In this document: one piece after another, positions 43,429 through 52,619 of the stretch
Position numbering within the stretch: position 1 is the stretch's first letter
How the letters are laid out: each line of letters opens with the position of its first letter
Source: Flavobacterium sp. UMI-01
GTDB taxonomy: Bacteria; Bacteroidota; Bacteroidia; Flavobacteriales; Flavobacteriaceae
DNA length: 64,000 bases
Reading direction: 5' to 3'
NCBI RefSeq assembly: GCF_019656315.1
Contig: NZ_BPLU01000003.1
Location: 179,483 to 243,482, forward strand
Made by a program: the position numbers and the translations under genes
The notes under the pieces: model-generated
Told to the model about the DNA's origin: nothing
The model's database searches: none
The model's input: the letters and a program-made list of their open reading frames with translations, nothing else

Positions 43429-45876
43429 TTATACATTTCCAATTCTGATTACATCGGCAAAAATTCCCGAAGCCGTTACAGCAGCACCTGCACCTGCTCC
43501 TTTAATCAAAAGCGGTTGGTCCACATAGCGGTCTGTATAGAACAATACAATATTGTCTTTTCCTTCTAGATTGTAGAAAGGATGGTCTTTTGGGATGAAT
43601 TGCAATCCTACACTTGCTTTGCCATTTTCAAACTGAGCTACATATTTCAAACGTGAGTCTTTGCTTAACGCTTCTTTGTAGATGTTATCAAAATGTGCTG
43701 TGTGTTCAATCAAAGAAGCAAAGAATGCTTCGTTAGACTTGGTTTGTAAACAAGCTGCTGGCATAAAGGATTCGTTAGCTATTTCTTCAATGTCCATTTT
43801 GTATCCACTTTCACGAATAAGGATTAGGATTTTTCGAGCCACATCAATACCACTTAGGTCGATAGTAGGGTCTGGCTCCGTAAAGCCTTGTACACCTGCT
43901 TCTTTTACTACATCATGGAACGAATTTTTATCATCAAAATTATTGAAGATAAAGTTCAAACTTCCGGATAAAACGGCTTGAATTTTATGTACTTTATCAC
44001 CTGATGCAATTAAGTTTTTAACCGTGTCAATAATGGGTAATCCGGCACCTACATTGGTTTCAAATAGGAAAGGCGCATTATATTTTCTAGATAAATTTTT
44101 AAGGTTGATGTAATTGTCGTACTCAGAGGCACAAGCGATTTTGTTACAAGTAACCACCGCTACACTTTCTTTTAGGAATTTTTCATATAATTTAGAGACA
44201 CCTTCGTTAGCAGTGATATCCACAAATATACTGTTGCGTAAGTTGAGTTCTTTTACTTTGGTAATAAAAATTTCTTGGTCTGTTGCTTCTCCATCTGCTA
44301 ATAAATCTTGCCATTTTTTCAAATCAATACCATCTTCATCAAAATACATTTTTCTTGAATTAGAAACAGCAATCACACGAAGGTTAATTTTTAAATTTTC
44401 TTTTAAAAATTTCTTTTGTTGCGCAATTTGAGCCATGAAAATTTCACCTACATTCCCAACACCCATTACAAACAAATTCAATTGTTTAGTATTGTCTTCA
44501 AAGAAGCGTTCGTGAAGGGTATTTAGGGCTTTTTTAACGTCTCTTTCGTTAATAACTACTGAGATATTACGCTCTGAAGCTCCTTGAGCGATAGCGCGTA
44601 TGTTAACGTTATTTTTTCCTAAAGTACTGAACATTTTACCGCTCAATCCTTGATGGTTTTTCATTTTTTCACCCACCAATGCAATGATGCAAAGGTTTTT
44701 TTCAACTAAACAAGGATCAACTTTGCTTTGAGCAATTTCGACTTCAAAAGCTTTGTTGATGGCTATTTCAGCTTCTTCGGCATCTTCATTTGCTATTCCA
44801 ATGCAAATGGAATGTTCAGATGAGGCTTGTGTGATGAATATGACATTAATATGTGCGTGTGAAAGCACTTCGAAAAGTCTTTTGGACGAACCTGTAACCC
44901 CAATCATTCCTGGGCCTTCAAGAGTAATCAAAGTAATGTTTTCGATATGACTAATCCCTTTTACAGGATTGGTATTAGTCTGTGGATTATGCGAAATAAA
45001 AGTTCCATCAACCTCAGGAGCAAAAGTGTTCTTGATGTAAATAGGAATGTTTTTTTGCAAAACAGGTTGAATAGTAGGTGGATACAAAACTTTGGCACCA
45101 AAATGAGACAACTCCATCGCTTCTTGATACGAAATAGTAGAAATTGGCTGGGCTTGTTTCACAATTTTTGGATTGGCAGTAAACATACCATTTACATCGG
45201 TCCAAATTTCTAAGTCGGTAGCGTCAAGAGCCGCAGCAATAATTGCCGCAGTATAATCTGAACCTCCACGTCCTAGTGTAGTGCTAATTCCGTCAGTTGA
45301 AGAAGAGATAAAACCAGGCATTACAACGACTTGTTTCTCATTCGAATGGAAAAAATCTTGTATTAATAAGTTGGTAATTTCAAAATTTACATTGGCTTTC
45401 CCAAAATTATTATTGGTTTTTATTACTTCACGGCTGTCTTTGTAACCGCTATTTTTTAGATTTTGTTTTAAAGCTTCGGCAATAACATAAGACGATAGCA
45501 ATTCACCAAAACTTAAAATAGTGTCTAATGTTCGAGCAGATAGTTCCCCTAATAAAAAGCAACCATCTAACAAAGTTTCGAGGTGGTTAACGATTCTTTT
45601 GATATGACTTAACAAACTACTCTGTTCGCTTACAGGGATAAGTTGTTTTAAGGTATCTAAATGTATTTTTTCAATTTCAGCGATGATTTCTTTGAAATTT
45701 TCATCATTAGCGGCTGCTTTTGCCGCGGCAAGATGCAAAGTATCAGTAATTTTGCTCAACGCAGAAACTACTACTATGATTTTGTCTTCTTTGGCTTTAT
45801 TAGTGACAATGTCTAAAACTAATTTGATATTTTGGGCATTGGCAACTGAAGTTCCGCCAAATTTTAATACTTTCAT
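43429..45876 (-). CDS. thrA: Bifunctional aspartate kinase / homoserine dehydrogenase
   Basis: 815-residue fusion of the first and third enzymes of the threonine branch. Kinase domain: KVLKFGGTSVANAQNI at the start, TLGRGGSDYTAAIIAAAL in the middle. Two ACT domains follow (about 310-450), the site of threonine feedback in this family. Dehydrogenase: LFVMGVGNVGEIF is the NAD(P) loop, then VVTCNKIACA and GAGLPIIDTVKNL. First gene of thrABC. Confidence 0.95.
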   Translation of the reverse strand: MKVLKFGGTSVANAQNIKLVLDIVTNKAKEDKIIVVVSALSKITDTLHLAAAKAAANDENFKEIIAEIEKIHLDTLKQLIPVSEQSSLLSHIKRIVNHLETLLDGCFLLGELSARTLDTILSFGELLSSYVIAEALKQNLKNSGYKDSREVIKTNNNFGKANVNFEITNLLIQDFFHSNEKQVVVMPGFISSSTDGISTTLGRGGSDYTAAIIAAALDATDLEIWTDVNGMFTANPKIVKQAQPISTISYQEAMELSHFGAKVLYPPTIQPVLQKNIPIYIKNTFAPEVDGTFISHNPQTNTNPVKGISHIENITLITLEGPGMIGVTGSSKRLFEVLSHAHINVIFITQASSEHSICIGIANEDAEEAEIAINKAFEVEIAQSKVDPCLVEKNLCIIALVGEKMKNHQGLSGKMFSTLGKNNVNIRAIAQGASERNISVVINERDVKKALNTLHERFFEDNTKQLNLFVMGVGNVGEIFMAQIAQQKKFLKENLKINLRVIAVSNSRKMYFDEDGIDLKKWQDLLADGEATDQEIFITKVKELNLRNSIFVDITANEGVSKLYEKFLKESVAVVTCNKIACASEYDNYINLKNLSRKYNAPFLFETNVGAGLPIIDTVKNLIASGDKVHKIQAVLSGSLNFIFNNFDDKNSFHDVVKEAGVQGFTEPDPTIDLSGIDVARKILILIRESGYKMDIEEIANESFMPAACLQTKSNEAFFASLIEHTAHFDNIYKEALSKDSRLKYVAQFENGKASVGLQFIPKDHPFYNLEGKDNIVLFYTDRYVDQPLLIKGAGAGAAVTASGIFADVIRIGNV

Positions 45877-45949
45877 TTTGTTTGTTTTATTTAAAAAAAA
45901 TGTACTATTTTTTACATATCCAAGACCGTCCTTTGAATTAAGGAAAGTG

Positions 45950-45957
45950 CAAATATA
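45950..45957 (-). promoter_or_regulatory. -7 box of thrABC (TATATTTG on the minus strand)
   Basis: CAAATATA on the plus strand reads TATATTTG on the minus strand, 73 bases before the thrA ATG. A TTTG lies upstream at 45985-45982 (minus), but the 24-base spacer is longer than usual. I found no Thr/Ile-rich leader peptide. Confidence 0.45.
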
Positions 45958-45976
45958 AGATTATATGTGAAAAGTT

Positions 45977-46065
45977 TACCCCAAAGGGGTAGTAGTTGTT
46001 GTAAAAGTAACAGAAATTCCAACTTTGTTAAAAGTTGGTAAGGAAGGGAAATATGTGTTTCTGTT
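45977..46065. promoter_or_regulatory. Structured region between divergent thrA and phosphate genes
   Basis: TACCCC-AAA-GGGGTA (45977-45991) is a perfect palindrome with a 3-base centre. Next, CCAACTTT (46019-46026) pairs with AAAGTTGG (46031-46038), nested inside AACAGAAA (46009-46016) with TTTCTGTT (46058-46065). The palindrome lies just upstream of the -7 box on the thrA side, where an operator could act. No known Pho-type site is recognised. Confidence 0.45.
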
Positions 46066-46224
46066 TTGTGTCATAAATGGAAGTTCAAAAGTACATTTTT
46101 TTTACAAATATGCAAAAAAGTAGTCTTTATATTTTGTTTTTAAATTGTTAGTATAAGATAATCAATGGGTTAAGTTTGGTGTGGATTTGTGGTAGGGGAT
46201 AGGGATTGGTATAAAAAAAAAAAT

Positions 46225-46232
46225 TAAATTTG
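46225..46232 (+). promoter_or_regulatory. -7 box of the phosphate transport genes (TAAATTTG)
   Basis: Perfect TAnnTTTG match 24 bases before ATG 46257. A TTG at 46206-46208 gives a short 16-base spacer. The TTG of this box is the apparent upstream start of the reading frame and should be disregarded. Confidence 0.55.
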
Positions 46233-46256
46233 CGCACAACAATAAAAAACATAAAA

Positions 46257-46901
46257 ATGTCATTAAATAGTATTTTTCAATTTTTAGTTCCAAAGGACAA
46301 AAAGTTTTTTCCACTTTTTGAAGAAGCATCAAGTAATTTAATTGAATTGGCTTCGGATCTTCATGAAGCAGTTAATTTACCATTAAAAGAAAGGGAGGCT
46401 CTTTTTCAAAAAATAGATGTTTTGGAGCAAAAAGGAGAAGATATTACCCGTCAAACTAATTTAGAATTGAGTAAAAATTTTATTACTCCATTTGATAGAG
46501 AGGATATTCACTCTTTGATTACATCAATTGATAATGTGGCCGACAAATTACATGGAGCTTCGAGCATCATGCGTTTGTACCAAGTTGATAAAATTACAAA
46601 GTCCATTCGAAAATTGACCGAAATAAATCTTGAAGCTTGTCAAAATATTGATTCGGCAGTAAAAGAATTAAGAAATTTAAAAAATATTAGAAGAATTACA
46701 GAGGCTTGTGCTAGAATTAGCAAGCTGGAAAACAAATCGGATAATGTTTATAACAAAGCCGTTTTTGAGATTTTTGAAAACGAAACAGATGCCAAAAATA
46801 TTATCAAGTACAAAGAAGTATTGTCTGTTTTGGAAACCGCTACGGATAAGTGTAAGAGTGTGGCTAGCGTACTAGAGTCGATTGCTGTAAAACATTCTTA
46901 A
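46257..46901 (+). CDS. DUF47 (PhoU-like) family protein
   Basis: 214 residues from ATG 46257 (MSLNSIFQFLVPKDKKFFPL). All-helical PhoU-like protein of the DUF47/YkaA family: LFEEASSNLIELASDL, the EQKGEDITRQTNLELSKNF segment and ITSIDNVADKLHGASSIM carry the metal-binding EXXXD-type positions. Such proteins pair with PiT phosphate transporters and probably regulate them. The transporter gene follows after 27 bases. Confidence 0.9.
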   Translation: MSLNSIFQFLVPKDKKFFPLFEEASSNLIELASDLHEAVNLPLKEREALFQKIDVLEQKGEDITRQTNLELSKNFITPFDREDIHSLITSIDNVADKLHGASSIMRLYQVDKITKSIRKLTEINLEACQNIDSAVKELRNLKNIRRITEACARISKLENKSDNVYNKAVFEIFENETDAKNIIKYKEVLSVLETATDKCKSVASVLESIAVKHS

Positions 46902-46928
46902 TTTATCCTCATTTCTGAAATTACATTT

Positions 46929-48218
46929 ATGGAATTTACACTACTTATAGTTATTATAATTTTAGCCTTGATTTTTGATTACATCAATGGTTTTCATGAT
47001 GCTGCTAATGCTATCGCAACTATTGTTGCTACGAAGGTTTTGTCACCTTTTCAAGCGGTAGTTTGGGCAGCTTTTTTTAATTTTTTAGCCTATTGGGTAT
47101 TTGGTTTTGGAGTTGCGGATACCGTTGCCAAAACGGCCCATACGATGGAAATTAACCTTGTCGTGATTTTGGCGGGAGTTATTGCCGCGATTTGTTGGAA
47201 TCTTTTGACCTGGTGGCTCGGAATTCCTTCGAGTTCTTCTCATACTTTGATTGGTGGATTTGCTGGTGCGGCTATTGCTCACGCTGGTTTAGAAGTTGTT
47301 TCTTGGTACAAAGAAGGAAAAGACGGTGGAATGCCTTCGGGAGTTTTGATTATTATTGCATTTATCGTATTGGCGCCCCTTGTAGGAGCTTTAGTTTCTT
47401 ATTTGCTTTCCTTGTGGTTGTTGCATTCTTCTAAAAAAACAATTTTACCCAAAGTTTTTACCGCTTTTTTGATGATTATTACGGTTTGGTTTGTAGAAAG
47501 TCAATTAAAATATTATGACGCAATTTCTCCAGAGGATCGCAATTTTGATTCTCATTTTTGGACAGTAGTAACCGAAGCGCATAATATCAAGTGGTTTTTA
47601 GTGGCTTTTATTGTTTTGTCAGTAAGTACTTTTTGTTTGATTTTTAGTTTTTTAAACTTGAATCAGGCAACAGCTTGGCTTAAAAAAATGCAATTGTTGT
47701 CATCTGCGGCCTTTAGTTTAGGTCATGGGGGGAATGATTCTCAGAAAGTAATGGGGATTATTGCTGCGGCTGTAGCGGTTTATATTAACACTAGTGGTGT
47801 AGCTCAAGAAAGTTTACCAGAGTGGTTGAATGTGGTATTGCCTAAGGATAATGTTGAAGGACAAATGCCTGGTTGGATTCCATTAGCGTGTTACTCTGCT
47901 ATTGCAGCAGGTACATTGAGTGGCGGATGGAAGATTGTGAAAACAATGGGTTCTAAAATCACTAAAGTAACTTCTTTTGAAGGAGTTGCTGCAGAAACTG
48001 CGGGTGCTTTGACCTTGTATTTTACAGAACATCTGAAAATTCCTGTGAGTACTACACATACCATTACAGGTTCGATTATTGGAGTTGGATTGACTAACAG
48101 GGTTTCGGCAGTGCGTTGGGGAGTTACAGTAAGTTTATTATGGGCTTGGGTTTTGACAATTCCTATTTCGGCACTTTTGGCCGCTTTATTTTATTATATT
48201 TTGAGCGCTTTTCTTTAA
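46929..48218 (+). CDS. pit: PiT-family inorganic phosphate transporter
   Basis: Low-affinity phosphate/cation symporter of 429 residues with about ten to twelve membrane helices. It has the duplicated PiT signature: FDYINGFHDAANAIATIVAT in the N-terminal half and SLGHGGNDSQKVMGII in the second, together with GIPSSSSHTLIGG and IPVSTTHTITGSIIG. Cotranscribed with the DUF47 gene. Confidence 0.95.
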   Translation: MEFTLLIVIIILALIFDYINGFHDAANAIATIVATKVLSPFQAVVWAAFFNFLAYWVFGFGVADTVAKTAHTMEINLVVILAGVIAAICWNLLTWWLGIPSSSSHTLIGGFAGAAIAHAGLEVVSWYKEGKDGGMPSGVLIIIAFIVLAPLVGALVSYLLSLWLLHSSKKTILPKVFTAFLMIITVWFVESQLKYYDAISPEDRNFDSHFWTVVTEAHNIKWFLVAFIVLSVSTFCLIFSFLNLNQATAWLKKMQLLSSAAFSLGHGGNDSQKVMGIIAAAVAVYINTSGVAQESLPEWLNVVLPKDNVEGQMPGWIPLACYSAIAAGTLSGGWKIVKTMGSKITKVTSFEGVAAETAGALTLYFTEHLKIPVSTTHTITGSIIGVGLTNRVSAVRWGVTVSLLWAWVLTIPISALLAALFYYILSAFL

Positions 48219-48241
48219 TCTTAGATAGTGTTAAAACGTAT

Positions 48242-48281
48242 AAAGCATCCTAAATTCTATGTGATTTTAGGATGCTTTTTT
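48242..48281. terminator. Bidirectional terminator after the phosphate transporter
   Basis: A 13-bp perfect stem (AAAGCATCCTAAA at 48242-48254 with 48266-48278), an 11-base loop and a T run to 48281. The next gene converges from the right, so both may use it. Confidence 0.85.
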
Positions 48282-48297
48282 GTTTAACTGTATTGGA

Positions 48298-49671
48298 CTA
48301 TTTAGACTTGATGAAGTTTTTTTCAATGGCTTTTATCATTTCTCCTGCTATGTCTTTGTTTGTAGCACCTTCAATTCCTTCAAGACCTGGAGAAGAGTTC
48401 ACTTCAAGGAGTAAAGGACCTTTTGAAGAACGGATAATATCGACCCCAGCTACTTTTAAATCCATGGCTTTAGCAGCTTTGATGGCTATGCGCTTCTCCT
48501 CGGAAGTGGCTTTGATGATTGAGGCGGTTCCCCCCAAATGGATATTGGCTCTGAATTCTCCTGGCATGGCTTCTCTTTGTATAGAGGCTACCACCTTGCC
48601 ATCAATCACAAAACAGCGGATGTCTTTACCATTAGCTTCTTTGATAAATTCTTGAACAAGTATGTTGGCGTTTAAACTTTTGAATGCATTAATAACACTT
48701 TCTGCTGCTTTTTTGGTTTCGGCTAATACGACTCCTTTCCCCTGAGTTCCTTCTAGTAATTTGACAATTAATGGTGGACCTCCTACCATTTTTATCAAAT
48801 CATTGGTGTCAAGTGGTGAGTTGGCAAATCCTGTAGTAGGAATTCCAATACCACTATGTAATAATAATTGTAACGAATAGAGTTTGTCACGGGATTGTGT
48901 AATAGCTGTTGATGAATTGAGGCAATATACTTTTAAAGCTTCAAATTGTCGTGTTAAAGTGCATCCATAAAAGGTTGCGCTAGGACGAATTCGAGGTATA
49001 ATGGCATCAAATTGATTTAAAATAATACCTCCTCTATAGTGTATTTCCGGTTTTTCAGCATCCAATTTCATATAGCATTCTTTAATGTTTAAAAAATGCA
49101 TCTCGTGGCCGCGCATTTCCCCAGCTTCCATAATCCTTTTGTTGCTGTACAATTCAGGATTACTCGCTAAAAGTCCGATGCGAAGTCCTTTGGTTTGCTT
49201 TTCGGCATCTTTATAAAGACTTTTAAGGTGTTCAGCTGTAGGTTCGCCTAATAAATATTGTTGTTCTGGATCAACAAGCACACGCCCGCTCATTGCTTCT
49301 CGACCAAGTAGCATTCGAAATCCCATAGAATCTCTATTGGTCAAAGTCATTTCAATTGGCCATTGTTCACCACCAATTTCTAAAATAGTTTGAATAACAT
49401 AACGCTGCTCTCTGAAACCACTTGAACTTTTTACAATTCGTTTGTCGATTAAAGGCGCTTCACAATGAATAACCGTTTTTTGGTTGTTTTGGATTGGGTT
49501 GATATCAAATTTTACCCAATGAGCTTCGTCTTTAATAAATGGCGCTATGTTTACGGCATGCAGCGCTGAAGTTTTAGCACCAGAATCCACGCGTGCTTTT
49601 ATGGTGGGTATGCCCAATTGAGGAAGTGAACACCATTCTTCACTGCCGAGGATAACTTTGTTTAGAGACAT
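48298..49671 (-). CDS. rimK: RimB-RimK fusion: aspartic/zinc-type protease domain plus ATP-grasp ligase
   Basis: 457 residues that join two proteins usually encoded separately. Residues 1-145 match the RimK-associated protease family (RimB, older name ATP-dependent zinc protease), with [13 protein letters not shown] (27-39), an aspartic-protease-like DSG motif. Residues about 160-457 are RimK, an ATP-grasp glutamate ligase that extends the tail of ribosomal protein S6 or makes polyglutamate: [36 protein letters not shown] and [16 protein letters not shown]. Fusion places an adding and a trimming activity in one chain. Confidence 0.88.
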   Translation of the reverse strand: MSLNKVILGSEEWCSLPQLGIPTIKARVDSGAKTSALHAVNIAPFIKDEAHWVKFDINPIQNNQKTVIHCEAPLIDKRIVKSSSGFREQRYVIQTILEIGGEQWPIEMTLTNRDSMGFRMLLGREAMSGRVLVDPEQQYLLGEPTAEHLKSLYKDAEKQTKGLRIGLLASNPELYSNKRIMEAGEMRGHEMHFLNIKECYMKLDAEKPEIHYRGGIILNQFDAIIPRIRPSATFYGCTLTRQFEALKVYCLNSSTAITQSRDKLYSLQLLLHSGIGIPTTGFANSPLDTNDLIKMVGGPPLIVKLLEGTQGKGVVLAETKKAAESVINAFKSLNANILVQEFIKEANGKDIRCFVIDGKVVASIQREAMPGEFRANIHLGGTASIIKATSEEKRIAIKAAKAMDLKVAGVDIIRSSKGPLLLEVNSSPGLEGIEGATNKDIAGEMIKAIEKNFIKSK

Positions 49672-49751
49672 ATACGACGCTTTGTTAAATCTAATTTTAA
49701 GTAAAGGTAAAAGTAGTTATTGTTTTTTTGATTTGAATAAGGAATTGTTTT

Positions 49752-49793
49752 AAAAAACAAACCCGTTATGTTAATAAAACGTAACGGGTTTGT
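49752..49793 (-). terminator. Terminator of clpC
   Basis: A 12-bp perfect stem (49757-49768 with 49782-49793, arms ACAAACCCGTTA and TAACGGGTTTGT), a 13-base loop, and a T run on the minus strand at 49757-49752. It lies 21 bases after the clpC stop. Confidence 0.85.
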
Positions 49794-49813
49794 AAATAAG
49801 TGTAAATCGGTTA

Positions 49814-52363
49814 TTATTGATTTGTAGCTTCCCCGGCTTTATGAATCACTACGGATAATTCTTGAGCGCCAGCTTCAATATCCATAAAGATTTCGTCACC
49901 TGAATTGATTTTTGAAGTAATAATCTCTTCTGCTAAGGCATCTTCAACGTATTTTTGAATGGCTCTTTTTAGTGGTCGTGCACCAAATTGTTTATCAAAA
50001 CCTTTCTCTGCAATAAAGTTTTTAGCACTATCTGAAAGTTTCAAAATATATCCTAATTCGGCAATTCTTGCGTATAATTTTTTCAATTCGATTTCGATAA
50101 TCAAATCAATGTCTTCTTTTTCTAAGGCATTAAACACAATAACATCATCAATACGGTTTAAGAATTCAGGAGCAAATGTTTTCTTTAAAGCATTTTCGAT
50201 GATGCTTTTCGAATTGTCATCGGCTTGAGCAATTTTGGCAGCAGTACCAAAACCAACTCCTTGTCCAAAATCTTTTAATTGTCGTGCCCCTACATTTGAG
50301 GTCATAATGATAATGGTGTTTTTAAAGTCGATCTTACGTCCTAAACTATCTGTTAAGAAACCGTCGTCAAGTACTTGTAAAAGCATGTTGAAGACATCAG
50401 GATGAGCTTTTTCAATCTCATCCAACAAGACAACCGCATACGGTTTTCTTCTTACTTTTTCAGTTAATTGGCCACCTTCTTCATATCCAACATATCCTGG
50501 AGGCGCTCCTACTAATCTTGAAATCGCAAATTTTTCCATGTATTCACTCATATCTATTCGAACCAAAGCATCTTCGGAATCAAATAATTCTCTTGCTAAA
50601 ACTTTAGCCAATTGTGTTTTACCAACACCTGTCTGTCCAAGGAAAATAAAAGAACCAATAGGACGGTTAGGGTCTTTTAAACCTGCTCTGTTTCTTTGAA
50701 TAGAACGAGCAATTTTTAAAACCGCTTCTTTTTGGCCAATTACCTTGCTTTCAATAAGTTCTGGTAATTTAGCTAATTTGTTGCTTTCGGTTTGAGCAAT
50801 ACGATTCACTGGGATACCTGTCATCATCGATACTACGTCGGCGACATTGTCTTCGGTAACTTCAATTCGGTTGTTTTTAGCGTCTTCTTCCCACTGTTCT
50901 TGGGCAATAGCTAAATCCTTTTCTAGGCGTTTTTCATCATCACGAAGTTTTGCTGCCTCTTCGTATTTCTGTTTTTTTACCACTACATTTTTGAGTTCTC
51001 TAATTTCTTCCAATTGACGTTCTAGGTCAAGAATTTGTTTTGGAACTTCAATGTTAGTAATGTGTACACGAGATCCTGCTTCGTCTAAGGCATCAATAGC
51101 TTTGTCTGGTAAAAAACGTTCTGACATATAACGATTAGTCAATTTAACACAAGCTTCAATAGCTTCTGGAGAATAGGTAACGTTATGGTGGTCTTCGTAT
51201 TTATTTTTTACATTGTTAAGGATAGTGATGGTTTCTTCAACAGATGTAGGTTCTACAATAATTTTTTGGAAACGTCTTTCTAAAGCACCATCTTTTTCAA
51301 TATACTGTCTGTATTCGTCTAGGGTGGTTGCTCCAATGCATTGAATTTCCCCTCTAGCTAAAGCTGGTTTAAACATGTTGGATGCATCTAGAGAGCCAGT
51401 AGCACCTCCAGCACCTACAATAGTGTGAATTTCGTCAATGAAAAGAATGATATCGTCATTTTTTTCTAACTCATTCATAACCGCTTTCATACGTTCTTCG
51501 AATTGTCCACGATATTTTGTACCCGCTACAAGACTAGCAAGGTCTAAAGTAACCACTCGTTTGTTGAATAAGATGCGAGACACTTTCTTTTGGATAATAC
51601 GCAAAGCAAGTCCTTCGGCGATAGCTGATTTACCCACTCCTGGTTCTCCTATAAGGAGCGGATTGTTCTTTTTACGACGACTCAAGATTTGGCTTACACG
51701 TTCAATTTCTTTCTCGCGTCCTACTACAGGATCTAGTTTTCCTTCCTCTGCCATTTCTGTTAAATCTCTACCAAAATTATCTAAAACAGGAGTTTTGGAT
51801 TTTTTGTTGGATTTATTGGCGGGATTATTAAAATTTCCTTCTTTGAGACTGTCATCTTGTCCTAAATCGTCGTTATATGAATCAGTAGCTCTAGGTAAGT
51901 TTTCTAAAAATTCTTCTTCGTTTGGTGTCATATTTAAGTATTGTTCTTTAGCTACATCATAATCTATCTTTAGTTTATTCAATAGCTTGGTTGTTGGATC
52001 ATTTTCGTTTCTTAAAATGCACAGCAATAAATGTGCGGTACTTATGGAAGTACTTTGAAAAACTTTTGCTTCTAGAAAAGTTGTTTTTAGCGCTCTTTCA
52101 GCTTGTCGAGTCAAATGCAAATTTTTCTTCTCGATATTGGTTTCAGCAGTTGGGTTTGCAGGGCTGAGTATTTCTACTTTTCTGCGCAAATGTTCTAAGT
52201 CAACAGAAAGGTTATTTAATATTCTTATCGCTTTTCCATTACCGTCCCTTAAGATACCCAGCATTAAGTGCTCTGTTCCTATAAAGTCATGACCTAGTCG
52301 TAAGGCTTCTTCCTTACTATAAGTTATAACGTCTTTTACTCTTGGTGAAAAATTATCATCCAT
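49814..52363 (-). CDS. clpC: ClpC ATP-dependent unfoldase
   Basis: AAA+ unfoldase of 849 residues that feeds ClpP and disaggregates proteins. The Clp-N repeats (1-145) begin FSPRVKDVITYSKEEALRLG. The first ATPase has Walker A GEPGVGKS and Walker B ILFIDEIHT, the middle domain has the UVR motif EEAAKLRDDEKRLEKDL that marks ClpC rather than ClpA or ClpB, and the second ATPase has GQTGVGKT and VVLLDEIEKAH. The C-terminus has the ClpP-type fold (GARPLKRAIQKYVEDAL). It is divergent from gyrA across 256 bases. Confidence 0.95.
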   Translation of the reverse strand: MDDNFSPRVKDVITYSKEEALRLGHDFIGTEHLMLGILRDGNGKAIRILNNLSVDLEHLRRKVEILSPANPTAETNIEKKNLHLTRQAERALKTTFLEAKVFQSTSISTAHLLLCILRNENDPTTKLLNKLKIDYDVAKEQYLNMTPNEEEFLENLPRATDSYNDDLGQDDSLKEGNFNNPANKSNKKSKTPVLDNFGRDLTEMAEEGKLDPVVGREKEIERVSQILSRRKKNNPLLIGEPGVGKSAIAEGLALRIIQKKVSRILFNKRVVTLDLASLVAGTKYRGQFEERMKAVMNELEKNDDIILFIDEIHTIVGAGGATGSLDASNMFKPALARGEIQCIGATTLDEYRQYIEKDGALERRFQKIIVEPTSVEETITILNNVKNKYEDHHNVTYSPEAIEACVKLTNRYMSERFLPDKAIDALDEAGSRVHITNIEVPKQILDLERQLEEIRELKNVVVKKQKYEEAAKLRDDEKRLEKDLAIAQEQWEEDAKNNRIEVTEDNVADVVSMMTGIPVNRIAQTESNKLAKLPELIESKVIGQKEAVLKIARSIQRNRAGLKDPNRPIGSFIFLGQTGVGKTQLAKVLARELFDSEDALVRIDMSEYMEKFAISRLVGAPPGYVGYEEGGQLTEKVRRKPYAVVLLDEIEKAHPDVFNMLLQVLDDGFLTDSLGRKIDFKNTIIIMTSNVGARQLKDFGQGVGFGTAAKIAQADDNSKSIIENALKKTFAPEFLNRIDDVIVFNALEKEDIDLIIEIELKKLYARIAELGYILKLSDSAKNFIAEKGFDKQFGARPLKRAIQKYVEDALAEEIITSKINSGDEIFMDIEAGAQELSVVIHKAGEATNQ

Positions 52364-52619
52364 AATATTTGTATTGGTATCAGTAAATTTAGTGATTTAG
52401 TAGTTTAAAAACAAAAATCATTCCTTTATCGGGTCTTGACAGCTAATTGACAAAAAAAATAAATAATACAGTTAAAAAATAGTGTTAATTTATTAAACAT
52501 TTATACCTGATGTTTGTTAATAAATCATTGAAATTAGTACGTTAAAAAGCTTTCTAAAATTTCAAAAAGCCGTATATTGGCACGTTTTGAAACTAATATA
52601 ATATTTAATATAACAACTT

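Noticed and set aside
45877..45950. Threonine attenuator with leader peptide before thrA
   Set aside because: The leader has only a 5-bp hairpin (ATGTA/TACAT) before a T run and no short frame rich in Thr or Ile codons.
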